Shown: positions 1 through 8,222, counted from the stretch's first letter. The stretch is DNA of 25,261 nt from Neptuniibacter sp. (GCA_030149405.1 JASBRM010000111.1:1-25261); one strand, 5' to 3'. Numbers and translations: made by a program. The notes: generated by a model from the letters alone, not told the origin.

Positions 1-2
1 AT

Positions 3-1553
3 GCTGTTAAAAAATCTTTGGCACAGTTACGGTAAAACCGTGAGTTTATCCCGCTTTCCACTTCAGCATTAGCGCGTAGTCGCGCTGACTGGATTTACGG
101 TATTAATCTGACTCGTGCTTACACTCTGCAGGGACGAAGAGCCGGTTACCGAGGTGTGCTATCAGTCGGTAGAGTACAAACTCCGGTTCTGGGTTTGGTG
201 GTCAGAAGAGATTTGGCGATTGATCAATTTGTTTCCAAACCCTTTTACGAGGTTGTTGCTCACCTCCAAACCAATAATGGCGAAACATTTTCAGCTAAAT
301 GGCAACCGAGTGAAGCTTGTCAGCAATGGCAGGATGAAGAAGGCCGGGTTTTATCAAAAGCTTTGGCGGAGAACGTAGTCAGCCGCATACAGAACCAACC
401 GGGTACTGTTACTGACCTGGAGAAGAAACCCAAGCGTAATGCGCCGCCTTTGCCTTACAACCTCTCTGCTCTGCAGATCGATGCCAATAAACGCTTTGGG
501 CTGAGTGCTCAGGAAGTTCTTGATACCTGCCAGGCTTTATATGAACGGCATAAACTCATTACCTATCCACGATCAGATTGCCGATATCTTCCAGAAGAGC
601 ATTTTAGTGAAGCAGGTTCAGTTGTAGCAGCGGTTAATACCCATTGTTCTGAGTTGGCTAAAGTTTCAGGTCAGTTAGATTTATCCAGAAAGGGAAAAGC
701 CTGGAATGATAAGAAAGTGGAAGCGCATCACGCCATTATTCCTACTTCAAAGAAAACAGATTTTTCCAGATTAAGCCAATATGAAAAGAATGTTTATGAG
801 TTGGTTGCGAGACAATATCTAGCCCAGTTTATGCTCGATTATCGTTATAACGAAACCAAAGTTTCTGTTGAGATTGCTGGTGGATTGTTTAAAAGCACTT
901 CAAAACAGCTACTAGAATTAGGCTGGAAGCAACTGTTTACCTCCCAGCAGGGGCAAGTTGATGACAACGGTGGAAGTAACGAACGTGAAGAGGTGGGTAA
1001 ATTATTACCAGATCTGACTGTGGGTGAAATTCTGAGTTGTACTGCGGGCAAGTTGATGGAAAAAATGACCCAGCCACCTAAACATTTTACCGATGCAACA
1101 TTGCTGGCTGCGATGACCGGGATCGCCAGATACGTTGAAGACTCAGAGGTCAAAAAGGTCCTAAAAGAAACCGACGGGCTCGGCACAGAAGCCACTCGGG
1201 CAGGCATTATTGAACTGTTATTTAAGCGCGGTTTCCTAGTGCGTAAAGGTAAAGCGATTCATAGCACTGAAGCAGGCAGAGCCCTGATCAGCTGTTTGCC
1301 GGATGCCAGTACAAAACCGGACATGACCGCGCAGTGGGAAGTGACACTTGATGAGATCAGTCACAGGAAACAAACCTACGATTATTTTATAGATGGCTTA
1401 ACCGGCCAATTAAAAAGTCTGATTGATTACGCTGCCACAATGGATACCAGCTCTCTAAAGGCGTTACCCGAAACTCCGATTACTAAAGGCAAACGTAAAA
1501 CTTACCGGAAAAAGCAAACCTCTAAGGCTAAATCTCGCTCACTAGGGAAATAA
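3..1553 (+). pseudogene. topB: DNA topoisomerase III, interrupted by an in-frame stop (5' end outside window)
   Basis: Type IA topoisomerase III, which relaxes and decatenates DNA by transient single-strand breakage. The readable frame starts at base 3 with AVKKSLAQLR, meets TAA at 33-35, and continues in the same frame with NREFIPLSTSALARSRADW and GINLTRAYT. From memory of E. coli TopB (AVERAINRLR-S-NSEFVPL...SALARARADW), the two sides align without a gap, so this is a nonsense codon and not a frameshift. The catalytic Tyr lies in LITYPRSDCRYLP (Tyr codon 564-566), and the C terminus appears full length, ending in a basic Lys/Arg tail. The GTG at 156 is an internal Val codon (GYRGVLSVGRVQTP); starting there would drop the Toprim domain. 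The rest of the frame is intact, so the lesion is recent or a sequencing or assembly error. The family call is near certain; pseudogene status is less so. Confidence 0.75.
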
Positions 1554-1556
1554 AAA

Positions 1557-2642
1557 ATGCCAGACGCACTTAAAGATATATATGATCTGGCTTATCTGCA
1601 GAGAGTTGCAGATCAGTTGAGTCGTCACCATAACGGCTTCAGCAAAGAAGGTTTTCTGAAACTGGTATTTGATCCGGATTGGGAAGGGCGTGAGCTGAAA
1701 GCGCGCATGGCGCATATCCGAAGCTGTATTCATGAAGTCATAAACCTGCCTTACACCGAAGCTGTACCCGTGATATGCAATGCAGCTACCGAATTCGGTG
1801 GTTTCGAGGCTATGTTCTTTCCCGATTACATTGAGGCATATGGTGGGAACAACTGGGAAGTGTCTCTGCCAGCTCTAGAGTGGTTAACTCGGTTTTCGAG
1901 TTCAGAGTTTGCGGTAAGGCCTTTCATTATATCGGATAAAGAAAGAATGATGGCCCAGATGAATCAATGGGCTGAACATGAAAACTATCATGTACGAAGG
2001 CTCGCCTCTGAAGGGTGCCGCCCAAGGCTGCCCTGGGCTCAGGCACTGCCAGACTTTAAAAAAGACCCGACTCTCGTTTTGCCTATCCTCGATAAACTCA
2101 ATTCAGATGAAACGGACTATGTGCGTCGAAGCGTGGCCAATAATCTGAATGATATTGCCAAAGATAACCCTCAAGTCACTATTGATTGGGCTCAGGCTAA
2201 CAAAGCCAACTCAGATCATACTGATTGGATCATTAAACATGGTTGCCGGACTTTACTAAAGCAGGCCGAACCGCAAACGATGGAGTTGTTTGGATACGGA
2301 GATGCGGAATCCTTCGCTATCAAGAATCTAAGCCTTAAGAAGGGGGCGATCAGAATTGGAGAAGAACTGGAATTTAGTTTTCTACTGACATCCGACTCAG
2401 AAGAGTTGGGGAAGTTACGAGTTGAATATGAAATTGGTTATATGAAAGCGAACGGTAAACACAGTTATAAAGTGTTCAAAATATCTGAAGGTGACTATAT
2501 GGACAAAGATAAATCCTTCAAACGCCGTCAGAGCTTCAAACCCATGACCACACGCAAGCATTACCCTGGTGAGCATTGGTTGAAAATTAAAGTGAACGGT
2601 GTGGAAAAGCAGTCTTTGAGTTTTACGTTGTTAGAGAGCTAA
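1557..2642 (+). CDS. AlkC-type DNA alkylation repair protein (HEAT-like repeats plus C-terminal Ig-like domain)
   Basis: Probable DNA glycosylase of the AlkC/AlkD HEAT-repeat superfamily, which excises N-alkylated bases such as 3-methyladenine without base flipping. At 361 aa, residues about 1-240 are helical and repeat-like, containing the signature stretch YHVRRLASEGCRPRLPWA around residues 139-156 and the repeat YVRRSVANNLNDIAKDNP. Residues about 250-361 are beta-rich (AIRIGEELEFSFLL ... PGEHWLKIKVNGVEKQSLSF) and fit the Ig-like tail described for the AlkC-alpha subgroup. It starts 3 bp after topB and is probably cotranscribed and translationally coupled; a purine-rich tract (aggg) upstream lies inside the topB end. 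A strong terminator follows. Substrate specificity is inferred from the family only. Confidence 0.85.
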   Translation: MPDALKDIYDLAYLQRVADQLSRHHNGFSKEGFLKLVFDPDWEGRELKARMAHIRSCIHEVINLPYTEAVPVICNAATEFGGFEAMFFPDYIEAYGGNNWEVSLPALEWLTRFSSSEFAVRPFIISDKERMMAQMNQWAEHENYHVRRLASEGCRPRLPWAQALPDFKKDPTLVLPILDKLNSDETDYVRRSVANNLNDIAKDNPQVTIDWAQANKANSDHTDWIIKHGCRTLLKQAEPQTMELFGYGDAESFAIKNLSLKKGAIRIGEELEFSFLLTSDSEELGKLRVEYEIGYMKANGKHSYKVFKISEGDYMDKDKSFKRRQSFKPMTTRKHYPGEHWLKIKVNGVEKQSLSFTLLES

Positions 2643-2660
2643 CGTGCCTTCCTTAATATT

Positions 2661-2689
2661 AAAAAGGGAAGCCCATTGCTTCCCTTTTT
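2661..2689. terminator. Bidirectional Rho-independent terminator
   Basis: A perfect 12-bp stem (aaaaagggaagc at 2661-2672, gcttcccttttt at 2678-2689) with a 5-nt loop. It has an A-tract on one side and a T-tract on the other, so it works on both strands. It lies between the convergent ends of the alkylation repair gene (+) and the PEP-CTERM gene (-) and serves both. Confidence 0.92.
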
Positions 2690-2720
2690 AATTACTATTT
2701 TGTATTCGTTGACAGAAGAG

Positions 2721-3368
2721 TTACGCCATTGCTCTCTTTCTGCGGTGAATACCGATTAGACCCAGAAGTGCAGTACCAAACAACCAAACTGCTGCAGGAA
2801 CCGGTACTGGAGAAACTGATTTCATCGCTACAACGATATCGTCAAAATCACCGTCACCGCCAGGCAATCCGTTATAGGTACCATTGTCATTAAAACCAAC
2901 AATAATTGTACCGGCTTCAAGCTTAATTGGAGTCGCTAAATAGCTCAGCAGATTAGACGCTTCCGTTAATTCGAAGACACGGAAGTAGTTGCCGAAAGAG
3001 GCAAACGGATCCAGTGCAATATCTTTTGGGTTGCCATCTTCAAAGTAAAGCTGCTCGGAATCAAAATCGACATCATTCCACTGACCCCAATTGTTGTAAT
3101 TGGAAGTTGTGAATGAGGCAGCACCGTCTTTAGTTAAAGAAACTGTATTGGTGTGACCCGATTCACGTGCAATTGCAGTGAACTGCCACTTGCCTTCAAA
3201 ATCAATCGCTTTGAGTTCTTTGTAACCATTAAAGTAACCATAGTTATCTAAGTAACCTTGAACATCATCGCCGTAAGAAATAACGCTAGGAAACTTTGCA
3301 GCTGAAGCTAAAGGAATATGTAGTAAAGAAATCAGTGCAATGCTAATCAGTTTTGTAAAAACTTTCAT
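2721..3368 (-). CDS. PEP-CTERM sorting-signal exported protein
   Basis: Secreted protein of 215 aa destined for exosortase-dependent sorting. It has an N-terminal signal peptide (MKVFTKLISIALISLL..., cleavage likely after LASA) and a C-terminal tripartite signal: the motif VPVPAAVWLF, a short hydrophobic helix (GTALLGLIGI) and a basic cluster HRRKRAMA. That is the classical PEP-CTERM layout. The mature part is acidic and Asn/Gly/Tyr-rich, with a GGDGDFDDIVVAM stretch resembling Asp-rich loops in other extracellular PEP-CTERM proteins; its function is unknown. I chose the ATG at 3368 over the one at 3404 because it has a GGAA upstream and starts directly at the signal peptide. It is a single gene with its own terminator. 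No exosortase lies in the window, so one is expected elsewhere. A sigma-54 promoter lies upstream. Confidence 0.88.
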   Translation of the reverse strand: MKVFTKLISIALISLLHIPLASAAKFPSVISYGDDVQGYLDNYGYFNGYKELKAIDFEGKWQFTAIARESGHTNTVSLTKDGAASFTTSNYNNWGQWNDVDFDSEQLYFEDGNPKDIALDPFASFGNYFRVFELTEASNLLSYLATPIKLEAGTIIVGFNDNGTYNGLPGGDGDFDDIVVAMKSVSPVPVPAAVWLFGTALLGLIGIHRRKRAMA

Positions 3369-3447
3369 TTTAAGGTTCCGAATACATTGTTTATTTTTAA
3401 ACACCCGGGCTGCCTTCAGCGAGGTGTTAAGACTATATATTAAAACA

Positions 3448-3464
3448 AAGCACTATTAGTGCCA
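3448..3464 (-). promoter_or_regulatory. Sigma-54 (-24/-12) promoter of the PEP-CTERM gene
   Basis: On the minus strand the sequence reads TGGCACTAATAGTGCTT. It has the full TGGCAC -24 element, exactly 10 nt between the invariant GG and GC, and a near-consensus GTGCT -12 element. The start site would fall near 3438, giving a leader of about 70 nt before the ATG at 3368. RpoN together with the PrsK/PrsR system has been linked to PEP-CTERM genes, which makes this match more credible than chance. Confidence 0.65.
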
Positions 3465-3559
3465 TATTTTAATATGCTTTATAAATCAATGTATTGGGCG
3501 TTTATTTTGGTTGTGTGTAAAACGCCATGTAAAAGATTTCGACGAAAATGAACAGATAG

Positions 3560-3575
3560 TGTCGGTAATCCGACA
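3560..3575. promoter_or_regulatory. Palindrome upstream of the sigma-54 promoter, candidate enhancer-binding site
   Basis: TGTCGG-taat-CCGACA is a perfect 16-bp inverted repeat, flanked by looser symmetry (GATA on the left, TATC on the right, offset by one base). Its centre is about 105 bp upstream of the -24 GG, the usual distance for an NtrC-type activator site. A PrsR-like activator is the best guess. The arms are short for a terminator and no T-tract follows. Confidence 0.5.
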
Positions 3576-3667
3576 GTTATCTAAATGCTCAATTTCCATT
3601 GTAATCCTTGCAGTATGCTGAGGTGATTTGGATATACAGGCTTCAATCTGATGCATAAATTGCAATT

Positions 3668-4846
3668 TCACAGAATCGCTTCAGATTTTTGAGTTTTGAT
3701 TAAAACCAAAATAACCGCCGCGCCAAGCAACACCATCCCTGCCGCAATCCATAATCCGAGGCTGTAATTACCTAAAGCGCCCGCCAGAATTCCGGTGATT
3801 GCGGGCCCAATGATCTGGGCAACACCATAGCTTAAGGTCATTTTACCCATCAGCTTAGCGGGTTTCGTGGGATAAAATCGCCCAGCCATTGTCAATACCA
3901 GGCTCACGATACCTATAAATGTTACGCCGAACAGTGCTGAACTAAAGATCACAACCATCAGATTATCGCTTATGGCTGGCAATGCTATACCGACAATCTG
4001 AAAGAGGTAAGCGTACAGCAAGGCCATAAGCACTCCGGTTTTTCTGGCAATTCTATCCCAGACAAAACAGGCTGGCGCGGCAGATAAACCGAGAATTAAA
4101 AAGGCCAATGCGCCTTTGCCTTCTAACGATGGTTGTTGTTCGACAATATCGACAATGAAGGTTGCACTGATGACATAGCCATATCCCGCACAAAAGTAGG
4201 CAAACATCATCAGATACATAAAGGTCTTGCTGGGAGGGTTATCAACTAATGTTGATCCAGCTGTGGTCTGAGTTGTTTGCGCAGGGCGGGGTAACCAGGC
4301 GAGTGCAGGAATTGCCAACAGACACGCAAAGATGGTCAGTAGCCACCATTGCTCACTCCAATTAAAATGCATATAAGCGAGTTCAACTACCAAAGCACCG
4401 AACGCTATTCCCAAACCAACTCCAGAAAAATGGATGCCGAGCTCACTTCGGAAGTTGTGGCGTAATAACCAGTTGAGGACCAAACCAGAGCCTATCAAGA
4501 GTCCTGCAGCACTGGTTAGGCCAGCAAAGAAACGGAAAAAGGCCCACAAATAAAAGTTTTCAGTAACAGCCATACCCGCGGTGGTGACTATAGCGACAAT
4601 GATACCTATCCGATATAAGCGATCTTTTAAGTGAAGATCATTTAAAAGAGAAGCAATCAATGCACCCAGTAGGTAGCCCACGTAATTAATTGCAGCCAGC
4701 CAGCCTCCGGTCACATCATTAAGATCCGTTTGCGCTTGCATGATGGGCAGTAGAGGTGTGTAGGCGAACCGGGCAATACCCATTGTCAGGATTAAGCTAA
4801 AAATACCTGCGCTTAAAACTCTTATTCTCTGTGAATCTGCTGACAT
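3668..4846 (-). CDS. YbfB/YjiJ-family MFS transporter
   Basis: Inner-membrane major facilitator of 392 aa with about 12 hydrophobic segments. The N-terminal segment LTMGIARFAYTPLLPIMQ (about residues 20-37) and GGWLAAINYVGYLLGALIAS are typical of the MFS_4 (YbfB/YjiJ) family, which are putative exporters of unknown substrate. It is transcribed divergently from a LysR regulator 126 bp away, the classic arrangement in which the regulator controls the transporter. The C terminus ends in a short basic tail. I see no clear terminator between this gene and the PEP-CTERM promoter region downstream. The substrate cannot be deduced. Confidence 0.87.
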   Translation of the reverse strand: MSADSQRIRVLSAGIFSLILTMGIARFAYTPLLPIMQAQTDLNDVTGGWLAAINYVGYLLGALIASLLNDLHLKDRLYRIGIIVAIVTTAGMAVTENFYLWAFFRFFAGLTSAAGLLIGSGLVLNWLLRHNFRSELGIHFSGVGLGIAFGALVVELAYMHFNWSEQWWLLTIFACLLAIPALAWLPRPAQTTQTTAGSTLVDNPPSKTFMYLMMFAYFCAGYGYVISATFIVDIVEQQPSLEGKGALAFLILGLSAAPACFVWDRIARKTGVLMALLYAYLFQIVGIALPAISDNLMVVIFSSALFGVTFIGIVSLVLTMAGRFYPTKPAKLMGKMTLSYGVAQIIGPAITGILAGALGNYSLGLWIAAGMVLLGAAVILVLIKTQKSEAIL

Positions 4847-4929
4847 GAAAATTTATCCAATAGAGGGCTGGTAATGTGAAGGGTATCCGGCTTTAATTAT
4901 CACAACAAGTGAATTATAAAGATTGAATC

Positions 4930-4946
4930 GTTCATTATTAATGAAC
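4930..4946. promoter_or_regulatory. Perfect 17-bp palindrome, candidate LysR operator
   Basis: GTTCATTATTAATGAAC is perfectly symmetric around the T at 4938 and contains the T-N11-A core that LysR-type regulators bind. It lies between the divergent MFS and lysR genes, 27 bp before the proposed lysR start and 84 bp before the transporter start, so it could serve both autorepression and activation. Confidence 0.6.
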
Positions 4947-4972
4947 TAATGGTTTTGAAACAGGTTTATAAG

Positions 4973-5836
4973 ATGGAATTAATCTCACTAAAAACCTTTA
5001 AAGCAGTAGTGGATCATGGTGGTGTTCAAGCTGCTTCAAAGGCACTTCACACCGTTCAGTCCAATGTAACTGCGAGAATAAAAAGGCTTGAGGAAGAATT
5101 AGGATCTCCGCTTTTTTATCGTAAAGGCCGGGGACTGGAATTGACCCCATCGGGAATTACCTTACTCGAGTATGCCGGACGACTCTTGCAGTTGGAGCAG
5201 CAAGCAGGGCTTGCTGTAAAACAAGTAGGAGAGGCTTCTGGAGATATTCGGATTGGCAGTATGGAATCTTTTGCTGCAGCAAGACTTCCTGGTTTATTAC
5301 AGGCATTACGAAATAAGCACCCTAACCTGATGCCTAAAGTAACCACCGAAACCAGTGGGGAGCTGGTGCAGAAGGTTTTAGATTATAAACTGGACTGTGC
5401 ATTTGTTGGTGGCCCTGTCGATCATCCTGAGCTTCTTTCTCAAGAGGTTTTGATAGAGGAATTGGTGCTTGCGTCAGCTAAGAATATTGATGTACCTGAC
5501 ACCTTAATTATGTTTCGGTCCGGCTGTGCATACCGCGACCTGGCTTTATCCTGGTTGCGAGACAGTGGGCGGGTAGATACTCAGGTTTTAGATATGGGTA
5601 CTCAGGAAGGAATCCTGGGCTGTGTCGCTGTTGGATTAGGGTTTACATTGCTTCCAAGGAAAGTGGCTGAAGATTCTCGCTACGCAAATGACCTGAATCT
5701 TGAAGTGCTGGACGATCAGTACAGTCAGGTTCCAACACTCATGATTACTCACCGTGAAGCAATCGCCTTAGCAGGATTGGATACCCTGAAAGCATTATTT
5801 GAACAGAAACTTCCAGAGTGGGAATCGGCAGCATAA
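4973..5836 (+). CDS. LysR-family transcriptional regulator, divergent to the MFS transporter
   Basis: DNA-binding regulator of 287 aa. The winged helix-turn-helix occupies roughly residues 1-60 (MELISLKTFKAVVDHGGVQA, followed by QSNVTARIKRLEEELGSPLF, then GRGLELTPSG). The rest is the substrate-binding-like effector domain (IRIGSMESFAAARLPGLLQAL ... GILGCVAVGLGFTLLPRKV). I chose the ATG at 4973 rather than 4949 because LysR proteins start just before the first helix and an AGG lies 9 nt upstream. The residue after the typical PSxS position is Asn (QSNVT), common in this family. It probably controls the divergent transporter; the inducer is unknown. Confidence 0.88.
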   Translation: MELISLKTFKAVVDHGGVQAASKALHTVQSNVTARIKRLEEELGSPLFYRKGRGLELTPSGITLLEYAGRLLQLEQQAGLAVKQVGEASGDIRIGSMESFAAARLPGLLQALRNKHPNLMPKVTTETSGELVQKVLDYKLDCAFVGGPVDHPELLSQEVLIEELVLASAKNIDVPDTLIMFRSGCAYRDLALSWLRDSGRVDTQVLDMGTQEGILGCVAVGLGFTLLPRKVAEDSRYANDLNLEVLDDQYSQVPTLMITHREAIALAGLDTLKALFEQKLPEWESAA

Positions 5837-5862
5837 TTTATATTATATTTGCTTGTTTAAAT

Positions 5863-5908
5863 TCAAAATCAGGTGTTCAATTGCCGAAATAATTACACCT
5901 GATTTTGA
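5863..5908 (+). promoter_or_regulatory. Long stem-loop in the leader of the rimB-rimK fusion gene
   Basis: A perfect 14-bp inverted repeat (tcaaaatcaggtgt at 5863-5876 and acacctgattttga at 5895-5908) with an 18-nt loop. The right arm runs into the GAGG Shine-Dalgarno (5907-5910) of the ATG at 5918, so folding would partly hide the ribosome site. No T-tract follows, which argues against a simple terminator of lysR, although read-through control remains possible. Confidence 0.5.
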
Positions 5909-5917
5909 GGGTTAATA

Positions 5918-7288
5918 ATGAGCCAGAATAAGTTGCTCGTCGGTGCCGAAGAGTGGTGCCGTTTTCCGGATCTTGCAATACCTGCAGTCAAAGCCCGGGT
6001 TGATTCCGGTGCTAAAACATCATCCTTGCATGCCATTAATATCCAGCCTTTTAAACGCTCTGGGATGCCCTGGGTCAGATTTGATGTTTGCCCAATCCAG
6101 AATAACCGTAAAACAGTCGTTCAATGTGAAGCCCCGGTGTATGACCGTCGTAAGGTCAAAAGCTCCAGCGGTACCTCTGAAACCCGTTATGTCGTTAAAA
6201 CAACATTAGGCATCGGTGATTCCAGTTGGGAAGTAGAGGTTACTCTGACCAACAGGGATGCTATGGGCTATCGTATGTTGCTTGGCCGTGAGGCGATGGC
6301 TGGGCGTATTTTTGTAGACCCTGAAGAAAGCTTTCTTGCTGGTGATATTACAGAGGACGAACTCAAAGAACTCTACCAGACCAAAAAAAGCCCTAAAAGT
6401 GGTTTGAAAATTGGTCTTCTGGCCAGTAATCCGAATCTCTACAGTAATCGCAGGATTATTGAAGCAGGCGAGCAGCATGGTCACGAAATGGTGTTTTTAA
6501 ACATTAAACACTGTTACATGAAAATGGATGCAGATGCTCCAGAGGTTCATTACCGTGGTGGAAGTGTGCTAAACGACCTGGATGCCGTCATCCCACGAAT
6601 TCGTCCGAGTATGACTTTTTATGGTTGCGCACTTACGCGTCAGTTTGAGTCCATGGGTGTTTATGCACTGAATACCGCGGAAGCTATTACGCAATCAAGA
6701 GACAAATTGCACTCATTACAAAGACTGTTTGAGAGCGATATTGATATTCCAATTACAGGCTTTGCAAATTCACCTCTTGAAACTGATGATCTGATCAATA
6801 TGGTTGGTGGTGCCCCACTGATCGTGAAACTACTTGAAGGGACTCAGGGTAAAGGGGTTGTTCTTGCTGAAACAAAGAAAGCAGCGGAAAGTGTAATCAA
6901 TGCCTTCAAGAGCCTTAAAGCAGACATTCTGGTTCAGGAGTTTATTAAGGAAGCTCAGGGTAAAGACATCCGTTGTTTTGTAGTGGATGGAAAAGTTGTT
7001 TCCGCTATTCAGCGAGAAGCTGAACCCGGGGAATTCCGGGCTAATATCCATCAGGGTGGTACTGCAAGCGTTATAAAGCCAACAGCTGATGAGAAGCGAA
7101 TAGCAATTCGTGCGGCTAAGTGTATGGGCTTGAGTGTAGCGGGTGTGGATATTATCCGTTCTGCTAAAGGTCCATTGTTACTGGAAGTTAATTCATCTCC
7201 GGGCCTTGAGGGAATTGAAGGTGCGACTGGAATGGATATCGCTGGCATGATGTTAAATGCCATCGAGAAGAAGCTGCACTGGAAGTAA
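5918..7288 (+). CDS. rimK: Fusion of RimB-like retropepsin domain and RimK ribosomal protein S6-L-glutamate ligase
   Basis: Two-domain cytoplasmic protein of 456 aa. Residues 1-150 form a RimB/DUF785 'ATP-dependent zinc protease' domain, a retropepsin-like fold, with the aspartyl motif [12 protein letters not shown] (Asp29) and [11 protein letters not shown]. Residues 164-456 match RimK along its whole length (E. coli RimK about 300 aa): start [17 protein letters not shown], then [14 protein letters not shown], the ATP-grasp loop [28 protein letters not shown], and metal-binding [12 protein letters not shown]. RimK adds glutamates to the C terminus of ribosomal protein S6 (and can make free poly-glutamate). 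RimB is reported in Pseudomonas to trim such tails, so opposing activities appear joined. It is a single gene, 10 bp from a convergent lysR. A stem-loop abuts its ribosome site. Confidence 0.92.
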   Translation: MSQNKLLVGAEEWCRFPDLAIPAVKARVDSGAKTSSLHAINIQPFKRSGMPWVRFDVCPIQNNRKTVVQCEAPVYDRRKVKSSSGTSETRYVVKTTLGIGDSSWEVEVTLTNRDAMGYRMLLGREAMAGRIFVDPEESFLAGDITEDELKELYQTKKSPKSGLKIGLLASNPNLYSNRRIIEAGEQHGHEMVFLNIKHCYMKMDADAPEVHYRGGSVLNDLDAVIPRIRPSMTFYGCALTRQFESMGVYALNTAEAITQSRDKLHSLQRLFESDIDIPITGFANSPLETDDLINMVGGAPLIVKLLEGTQGKGVVLAETKKAAESVINAFKSLKADILVQEFIKEAQGKDIRCFVVDGKVVSAIQREAEPGEFRANIHQGGTASVIKPTADEKRIAIRAAKCMGLSVAGVDIIRSAKGPLLLEVNSSPGLEGIEGATGMDIAGMMLNAIEKKLHWK

Positions 7289-7298
7289 AACTAGTCGT

Positions 7299-8189
7299 TT
7301 AATTGAGCCAGGGATGGTTCTGCAGGCTGGCCATCATATGATCCAAAAATAATCTGACTTTAGCATTCAGGTGGCGCCGGCTGGGGTAGAGTGCATGGAT
7401 CTCTACCAGAGGTGTTGTATATTCGGAAAGAATTTCCTGAACTGTTCCTGCTTCAACCTGATCAATACAAAAAGATTCAGGCAAACGGACAATACCGAGA
7501 TCCTTCTGCATCATCTCTTTACAGAAACTAAGACTGTTAGCTCTAAGGCGAAAATCCAGATGGACTGGCTGGCCGTCATTCCAGTTACTGAAAGGCCATC
7601 CCTGAGTATTAAGTAATGTACCTATGCATTTATGTTGTTTCAGGTCGTCCGGAGACTCTGGAATTCCATGTTCGTCAAGGTACTGAGTACTGGCAAATAA
7701 CCGTAGTCTTACTTCTGCAATTCGTCTGCCTATGAGGCTGGAGTCACTCAATGCTCCAACCCGCAGGGCCAGATCTATACCTTCTTCAACCAGATCGACC
7801 ACTCTGGGGCTGAGTTCGATATCAACTTTGATCAATGGGTACTTTTCAACAAATGAAGCCACTACATCGTTCATGATAAATAAGCCCATTTCCGGTGGCA
7901 TTGTGATGCGTAACCGGCCTTTAGGCTCAGACTGTTTCGATGTGACATGGTCAGTGGCATTAACCAGTTCATCCATCAGTGGCTGGCAGCGCTCAAACAG
8001 ATCCTGGCCTTCATCTGTGAGACTTAGTTTGCGAGTGGTTCGTTGAATGAGGCGAACCCCAAGATCATCTTCCAATTGTGAAATGCGGCGACTGATGGTG
8101 GACTTTTGAATGCCCAGCTTATCAGCGGCTGCGGTAAAACTATTATGCTCAACGACCTGAATAAACAGGCTGACATCATTCAGATTCAT
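7299..8189 (-). CDS. LysR-family transcriptional regulator
   Basis: Regulator of 296 aa resembling the large AaeR/DsdC-like subgroup. The HTH is at about residues 1-60 (MNLNDVSLFIQVVEHNSFTA, KSTISRRISQLEDDLGVRLI, RTTRKLSLTDEG). The effector domain contains GRLRITMPPEMG, DLALRVGALSDSSLIGRRI and a C-terminal HALYPSRRHLNAKVRLFLDH, a motif typical of these regulators. It is convergent with the RimB-RimK gene with only 10 bp between stops and no visible terminator. The 72-bp gap upstream separates it from a small secreted-protein gene on the same strand. Target genes cannot be inferred from position. Confidence 0.88.
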   Translation of the reverse strand: MNLNDVSLFIQVVEHNSFTAAADKLGIQKSTISRRISQLEDDLGVRLIQRTTRKLSLTDEGQDLFERCQPLMDELVNATDHVTSKQSEPKGRLRITMPPEMGLFIMNDVVASFVEKYPLIKVDIELSPRVVDLVEEGIDLALRVGALSDSSLIGRRIAEVRLRLFASTQYLDEHGIPESPDDLKQHKCIGTLLNTQGWPFSNWNDGQPVHLDFRLRANSLSFCKEMMQKDLGIVRLPESFCIDQVEAGTVQEILSEYTTPLVEIHALYPSRRHLNAKVRLFLDHMMASLQNHPWLN

Positions 8190-8222
8190 ACAGCACCGGA
8201 AGATATTAAAAACAAAGAGAAG

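Noticed and set aside
845..1207. 120-codon minus-strand frame inside topB
   Set aside because: Ser/Pro-rich shadow of the well-supported topB frame with no homology.
156..1553. GTG at 156 as a genuine start of topB
   Set aside because: It is an internal Val codon within GYRGVLSVGRVQTP, homology extends upstream of it, and starting there would lose the Toprim domain.
3486..3671. 61-codon frame on the minus strand after the MFS gene
   Set aside because: Starts with GTG overlapping the MFS stop, has no recognisable features, and contains the palindromic candidate regulatory site.
5863..5908. Stem-loop as terminator of lysR
   Set aside because: No T-tract follows and the arm runs into the next ribosome site; kept as a leader structure instead.
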